Shown here: one piece after another, positions 61,042-64,000 of the stretch | Layout of the letters: each line of letters begins with the position of its first letter | Position numbering within the stretch: the first letter of the stretch is position 1 | NCBI GenBank assembly: GCA_900466945.1 | Contig: UBNV01000001.1 | Span: 1-64,000, forward strand | Source: Hyphomicrobiales bacterium | GTDB taxonomy: Bacteria > Pseudomonadota > Alphaproteobacteria > Rhizobiales > Rhizobiaceae | Reading direction: 5' to 3' | Length of the DNA stretch: 64,000 nucleotides | Program-made: the position numbers and the translations under genes | The notes under the pieces: model-generated | The model's database searches: none | Seen by the model: the letters and a program-made list of their open reading frames with translations, nothing else | Told to the model about the DNA's origin: nothing

Positions 61042-62346
61042 TCAGGCCTGCGGTTCGGCGGCGTCGATCGGGCGGATGCGCAGGCGGGTGATGCGGTTCT
61101 TCTCGCGTTTCAGGACGATGAAGCGCTTGCCGTAGAAGGTGAAGGCCTGGCGCTCCTCGGGGATCGATTTCGACTCGTGGATGACGAGACCGGCAATCGT
61201 CGTCGCTTCCTCGTCCGGTAGCAGCCAGTCCATGGCGCGATTGAGGTCGCGGATCGGCACACCGCCATCGACGACGATCGATCCATCGCTGTCCTGACGC
61301 ACGCCCTGGATTTCGAGATCGTGTTCATCGGAAATGTCGCCGACGATCTCTTCCAGAATGTCTTCCAGCGTCACCACGCCCTGCACCTCGCCATACTCGT
61401 CGACGACGACGGCAAAATGGGTCTTGCGCCGCAGGAAGGCGTTGAGCTGGTCCTTGAGATTGGTCGTATCCGGCACGAACCAGGGTTTCTGCGCGATCTT
61501 CACGATGTCGAGATCTTGCGGCTCGACATTCGGCTCCGCCAGCGCCCGGATCAGGTCCTTGGCATGGATGACGCCGATGATGTTGTCGGTCGCCCCTCGC
61601 CAGACCGGCATGCGCGTATAGGGGCTTTCCAGAATATTGCGGATCGCGACCTCCGGCGGCTCGTCGGCATTGACGGCCCGCATCGCGGTGCGGTGGATCA
61701 TGATGTCGGAGACTTCGAGTTCGCCGAGATCGAGGACGCCACCAAGACGGTCGCGGTCGGCCTTGATCACGGACCCTTCGCGATGCAGGAGCGCCACGGC
61801 GCCGCGCAGCTCTTCATGCGCCGACAGCATCGAGGCCTCGCCGGAAATCGAGACACCAAACAGGCCGAGCAGCTTGCGAACGATCCAGTTGACGAGGCTG
61901 GACAGCGGACCGACGACGGCCACATAGGGGCGCACCAAAGGCGCCACGAACAGTGCAAACCGCTCTGGTGTCGAGATCGCCCAGCTTTTCGGCAGAACTT
62001 CCGAGAAGATGACGAGCAGGACCGTCATCAAAAGCGTGGCGATTGCGACACCGGAATCGCCGAACAGGCCGAGAAAGAGGCTGGTTGTCAGCGACGAGGC
62101 CAGGATGTTGACGAGGTTGTTGCCGATCAGCAGGGCGCCGATCAACCGGTCACGCCGCTCGATCAGGAAATTGACCACGCCCGCGCGCAAGTCGCCATTC
62201 ACCTCCAGGCTATGCATGCGCGCACGAGACGTTGCAGTGAGCGCTGTCTCGGACCCGGAGAAGAAGGCCGAGGCACAGATCAAAAGCAGGATGGCGACCA
62301 GGGTCAGCCAGTATTCGCCGAGACTGGCAAGGATTTGCTCGATCAT
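61042..62346 (-). CDS. HlyC/CorC family transporter (CNNM/CBS domains)
   Basis: 434 residues: an N-terminal DUF21/CNNM membrane domain with three or four TM segments (LTLVAILLLICASAFFSGSETALTATSRAR, LIGALLIGNNLVNILASSL), then two CBS domains (about 215-340, with PYTRMPVWRGATDNIIGVIHAKDL and HFAVVVDEYGEVQGVVTLEDILEEIVGDI), and a CorC/HlyC C-terminal domain. Probably involved in magnesium or cobalt efflux. ATG 62346 overlaps the aroB stop (ATGA). Confidence 0.93.
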   Translation of the reverse strand: MIEQILASLGEYWLTLVAILLLICASAFFSGSETALTATSRARMHSLEVNGDLRAGVVNFLIERRDRLIGALLIGNNLVNILASSLTTSLFLGLFGDSGVAIATLLMTVLLVIFSEVLPKSWAISTPERFALFVAPLVRPYVAVVGPLSSLVNWIVRKLLGLFGVSISGEASMLSAHEELRGAVALLHREGSVIKADRDRLGGVLDLGELEVSDIMIHRTAMRAVNADEPPEVAIRNILESPYTRMPVWRGATDNIIGVIHAKDLIRALAEPNVEPQDLDIVKIAQKPWFVPDTTNLKDQLNAFLRRKTHFAVVVDEYGEVQGVVTLEDILEEIVGDISDEHDLEIQGVRQDSDGSIVVDGGVPIRDLNRAMDWLLPDEEATTIAGLVIHESKSIPEERQAFTFYGKRFIVLKREKNRITRLRIRPIDAAEPQA

Positions 62347-63470
62347 GATGGACGCATCTCCTCGATGAAACGCTGAACTTCGGAGGCGGGCACATCGTCG
62401 GCGACAAAGGATTCCCCAAGCCCGCGGGTGAGGATGAAGGTGAGCTTGCCGCTTTTCACCTTCTTGTCCTGGGCGATGGCATCCATCAGCACCTCCGTCG
62501 GCGGCAGTTCGCCGGGGATCTGATCCATGCGGGTGGGCAGGCCGACGGCCTTCAGATGCGCTTCGACACGATCCGCAAGATCGGGGCTTGCAAGGTTCAT
62601 GCGGGCCGAGAAGCGATGGGCGAGCACCATGCCGATCGACACCCCTTCCCCATGCACCAGACGGCTGCTGTCATACTGGGTTGCAGCCTCCAGCGCATGG
62701 CCGAAGGTATGTCCAAGGTTGAGAAGAGCACGACGGCCATTCTCCCGTTCATCCGCGGCGACCACATCGGCCTTCGCCTGACAGGAGACGGCGATGGCCT
62801 CGATGCGGGCCGCACCGCCGGCAAAGACCTCGCGCCAGTTGTTTTCCAGCCATTCGAAAAAGCCCGGCTTGTCGATCAGGCCGTATTTCGCGACTTCGGC
62901 ATAACCGGCGCGAAACTCGCGCTCCGACAAAGTGTCGAGCACGTCGGTATCGGCAAGCACCAGATCCGGCTGATTGAAGATGCCGACGAGGTTCTTGCCC
63001 TGGCGGGCATTGATGCCGGTCTTGCCACCGACGGAGCTGTCGACCTGCGAGAGCAGCGAGGTCGGAATCTGCACGAAGCGCACGCCGCGGCGCACGATAC
63101 CGGCGGCAAAGCCGGTCAGGTCGCCGATGACGCCGCCGCCAAGCGCAATTACCGTGTCATTGCGCTCGATACGCGCTTCGAGCAGCACGTCGCAGACCTT
63201 GGTGAGACAGTCGAAGCTCTTGGTCTTTTCGCCGGCCGGAAGCGTCACTGAGACCGCCTCGATTCCATCCGTCTGCAGGCTGTCCATCAAACCGTCGAGA
63301 TAACGTGAGCCGACATTTTCGTCCGTGACGATGGCGGCACGGCGACCCTTGATGCGGCTCGTGATCTCGCCGCCGGCGCGCGCCATGAGGCCCGGGCCGA
63401 TCAGGATGTCATAGGATCGTTCGCCCAGCGGCACATGCACCAGGCGTTCCGATGTCTCGACCTTCGTCAT
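62343..63470 (-). CDS. aroB: 3-dehydroquinate synthase
   Basis: The second step of the shikimate pathway. 375 residues with the NAD-binding ALGGGVIGDLTGFAAGIVRRGVRFVQIPTSLLSQVDSSVGGKTGIN block, metal-binding residues in EVAKYGLIDKPGFFEW and LNLGHTFGHALEA, and GEGVSIGMVLAHR. Complete. Overlaps aroK upstream and the CorC-type gene downstream by 4 bp each, so the three are translationally coupled. Confidence 0.96.
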   Translation of the reverse strand: MTKVETSERLVHVPLGERSYDILIGPGLMARAGGEITSRIKGRRAAIVTDENVGSRYLDGLMDSLQTDGIEAVSVTLPAGEKTKSFDCLTKVCDVLLEARIERNDTVIALGGGVIGDLTGFAAGIVRRGVRFVQIPTSLLSQVDSSVGGKTGINARQGKNLVGIFNQPDLVLADTDVLDTLSEREFRAGYAEVAKYGLIDKPGFFEWLENNWREVFAGGAARIEAIAVSCQAKADVVAADERENGRRALLNLGHTFGHALEAATQYDSSRLVHGEGVSIGMVLAHRFSARMNLASPDLADRVEAHLKAVGLPTRMDQIPGELPPTEVLMDAIAQDKKVKSGKLTFILTRGLGESFVADDVPASEVQRFIEEMRPS

Positions 63471-64000
63471 AACGTCTTGTCCTTGCCGATATATTCGATC
63501 ACCGAGGTCAGAACCTCATTGGCGATGACTTCCTTGCGCACATCGCGCGACTGGACGGTGATGTCGGCCAGCCCGTAGACGGGATATCGCTTGTCCATCA
63601 GGTCCTTCAACGTCTGCTTCGGGTTTTCGGTCTTCAGAAGCGGGCGATGATCCCGCTTGTTGACCCGCTCCCAAAGCACATCGAGATCCGCATTCAGCCA
63701 CACGGAAAGACCGCCGCGCTCGATCTGCTTGCGGGTCTTCTCGTTGATGAAGGCACCGCCTCCGGTCGAGACGACCCGTGGACCCGTCCTCAGCAGACGC
63801 TTGATCACGCGCGTTTCGAGCGCCCGGAACTCCTCCTCGCCGTATGCGGCGAAAAGTTCCGAAATCGACATGCGCGAAACCCGCTCGATCTCGGTATCAG
63901 TGTCGATGAAAGGCAGGCCGAGCTGCTGGGCAACGAGCCGGCCGATCGCCGACTTGCCGGCCCCCATCAGGCCGACGAGAACGAGATTGCGTTTGCTGAG
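63467..64000 (-). CDS. aroK: Shikimate kinase (5' end beyond window)
   Basis: Phosphorylates shikimate. At least 177 residues are visible and the frame is open to the right edge; codons LSKRNLVLVGL precede the first ATG at 63967, so the true start lies outside. The Walker A motif is GLMGAGKSAIG, FIDTDTEIERVSRMSISELF is the shikimate-binding region, and VVSTGGGAF and RDHRPLL are the remaining kinase motifs. Its TGA overlaps the aroB start (ATGA). Confidence 0.95.
   Translation of the reverse strand, partial: LSKRNLVLVGLMGAGKSAIGRLVAQQLGLPFIDTDTEIERVSRMSISELFAAYGEEEFRALETRVIKRLLRTGPRVVSTGGGAFINEKTRKQIERGGLSVWLNADLDVLWERVNKRDHRPLLKTENPKQTLKDLMDKRYPVYGLADITVQSRDVRKEVIANEVLTSVIEYIGKDKTL

Noticed and set aside
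1..64000. CRISPR array or insertion sequence
   Set aside because: No regularly spaced direct repeats with unique spacers and no transposase were seen; the repeats found are short palindromes or binding-site clusters.

Overview
The window is a stretch of alphaproteobacterial chromosome, most likely from the Rhizobiaceae (Rhizobium/Agrobacterium/Neorhizobium relatives). The evidence is the high GC content of the backbone, rhizobial gene neighbourhoods (bolA - J-domain gene - cobS - cobT; aroK - aroB - CorC-type gene; argH - LptM-like lipoprotein - lysA - TIGR02302 gene), families largely confined to Alphaproteobacteria (DUF2125, twin transmembrane HIG1-like protein, HisKA_2-type kinase), and short palindromic repeats of the kind scattered through rhizobial genomes.

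Layout. 1-5.5 kb: the secA 3' end, a membrane acyltransferase, a FemAB/GNAT-like protein, an acyl-CoA synthetase and a small basic protein with an antitoxin-like C-terminus. 5555-5639: tRNA-Leu(CAA), whose last bases form attL of a genomic island that ends at a 17-bp copy at 17473-17489. The island (about 11.9 kb) is visibly AT-richer. It carries a tRNA-type tyrosine integrase beside attL, a divergent pair made of a ComEC-like metallo-beta-lactamase and a four-helix membrane protein, two HNH nucleases (one with a DUF3427 domain), a serine recombinase with its own repeat cluster, an SRAP/HMCES protein, two tiny genes, a second tyrosine recombinase beside a CCATGG repeat cluster, a zinc-ribbon DUF4145 protein, and three exported proteins near attR.

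17.6-26.2 kb: core genes again (sensor kinase, DsbB-like protein, HNH protein, AlkA-type glycosylase, gluQRS, YihY, SDR, twin-TM protein, PduO-type adenosyltransferase), then a 1.3-kb region without genes but full of palindromes. 26-34 kb: a rhomboid protease, etfBA with a 3-hydroxyacyl-CoA dehydrogenase, and a sulfate ABC transporter operon. 34-50 kb: tlpA/argH divergent, lysA, the long Q-rich TIGR02302 membrane protein, a response regulator, hpt, ftsEX, plsC-like, ChaC-like, tyrC-hisC and a methyltransferase. 50-64 kb: gloB, a cupin, two membrane proteins, rpmB, a YhhQ queuosine-precursor transporter with a suggestive leader hairpin, cobST, J-domain, bolA, CorC-like, aroB and the truncated aroK.

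The best candidate for an undescribed system is in the island: the divergent MBL-fold / four-TM gene pair, surrounded by restriction-type nucleases. Its function is inferred from architecture and context only. The secondary leads are the regularly spaced GGTACA repeats at both island ends, the CCATGG cluster, the structured intergenic region at 24.8-26.2 kb, and the possible preQ1-type leader of yhhQ.
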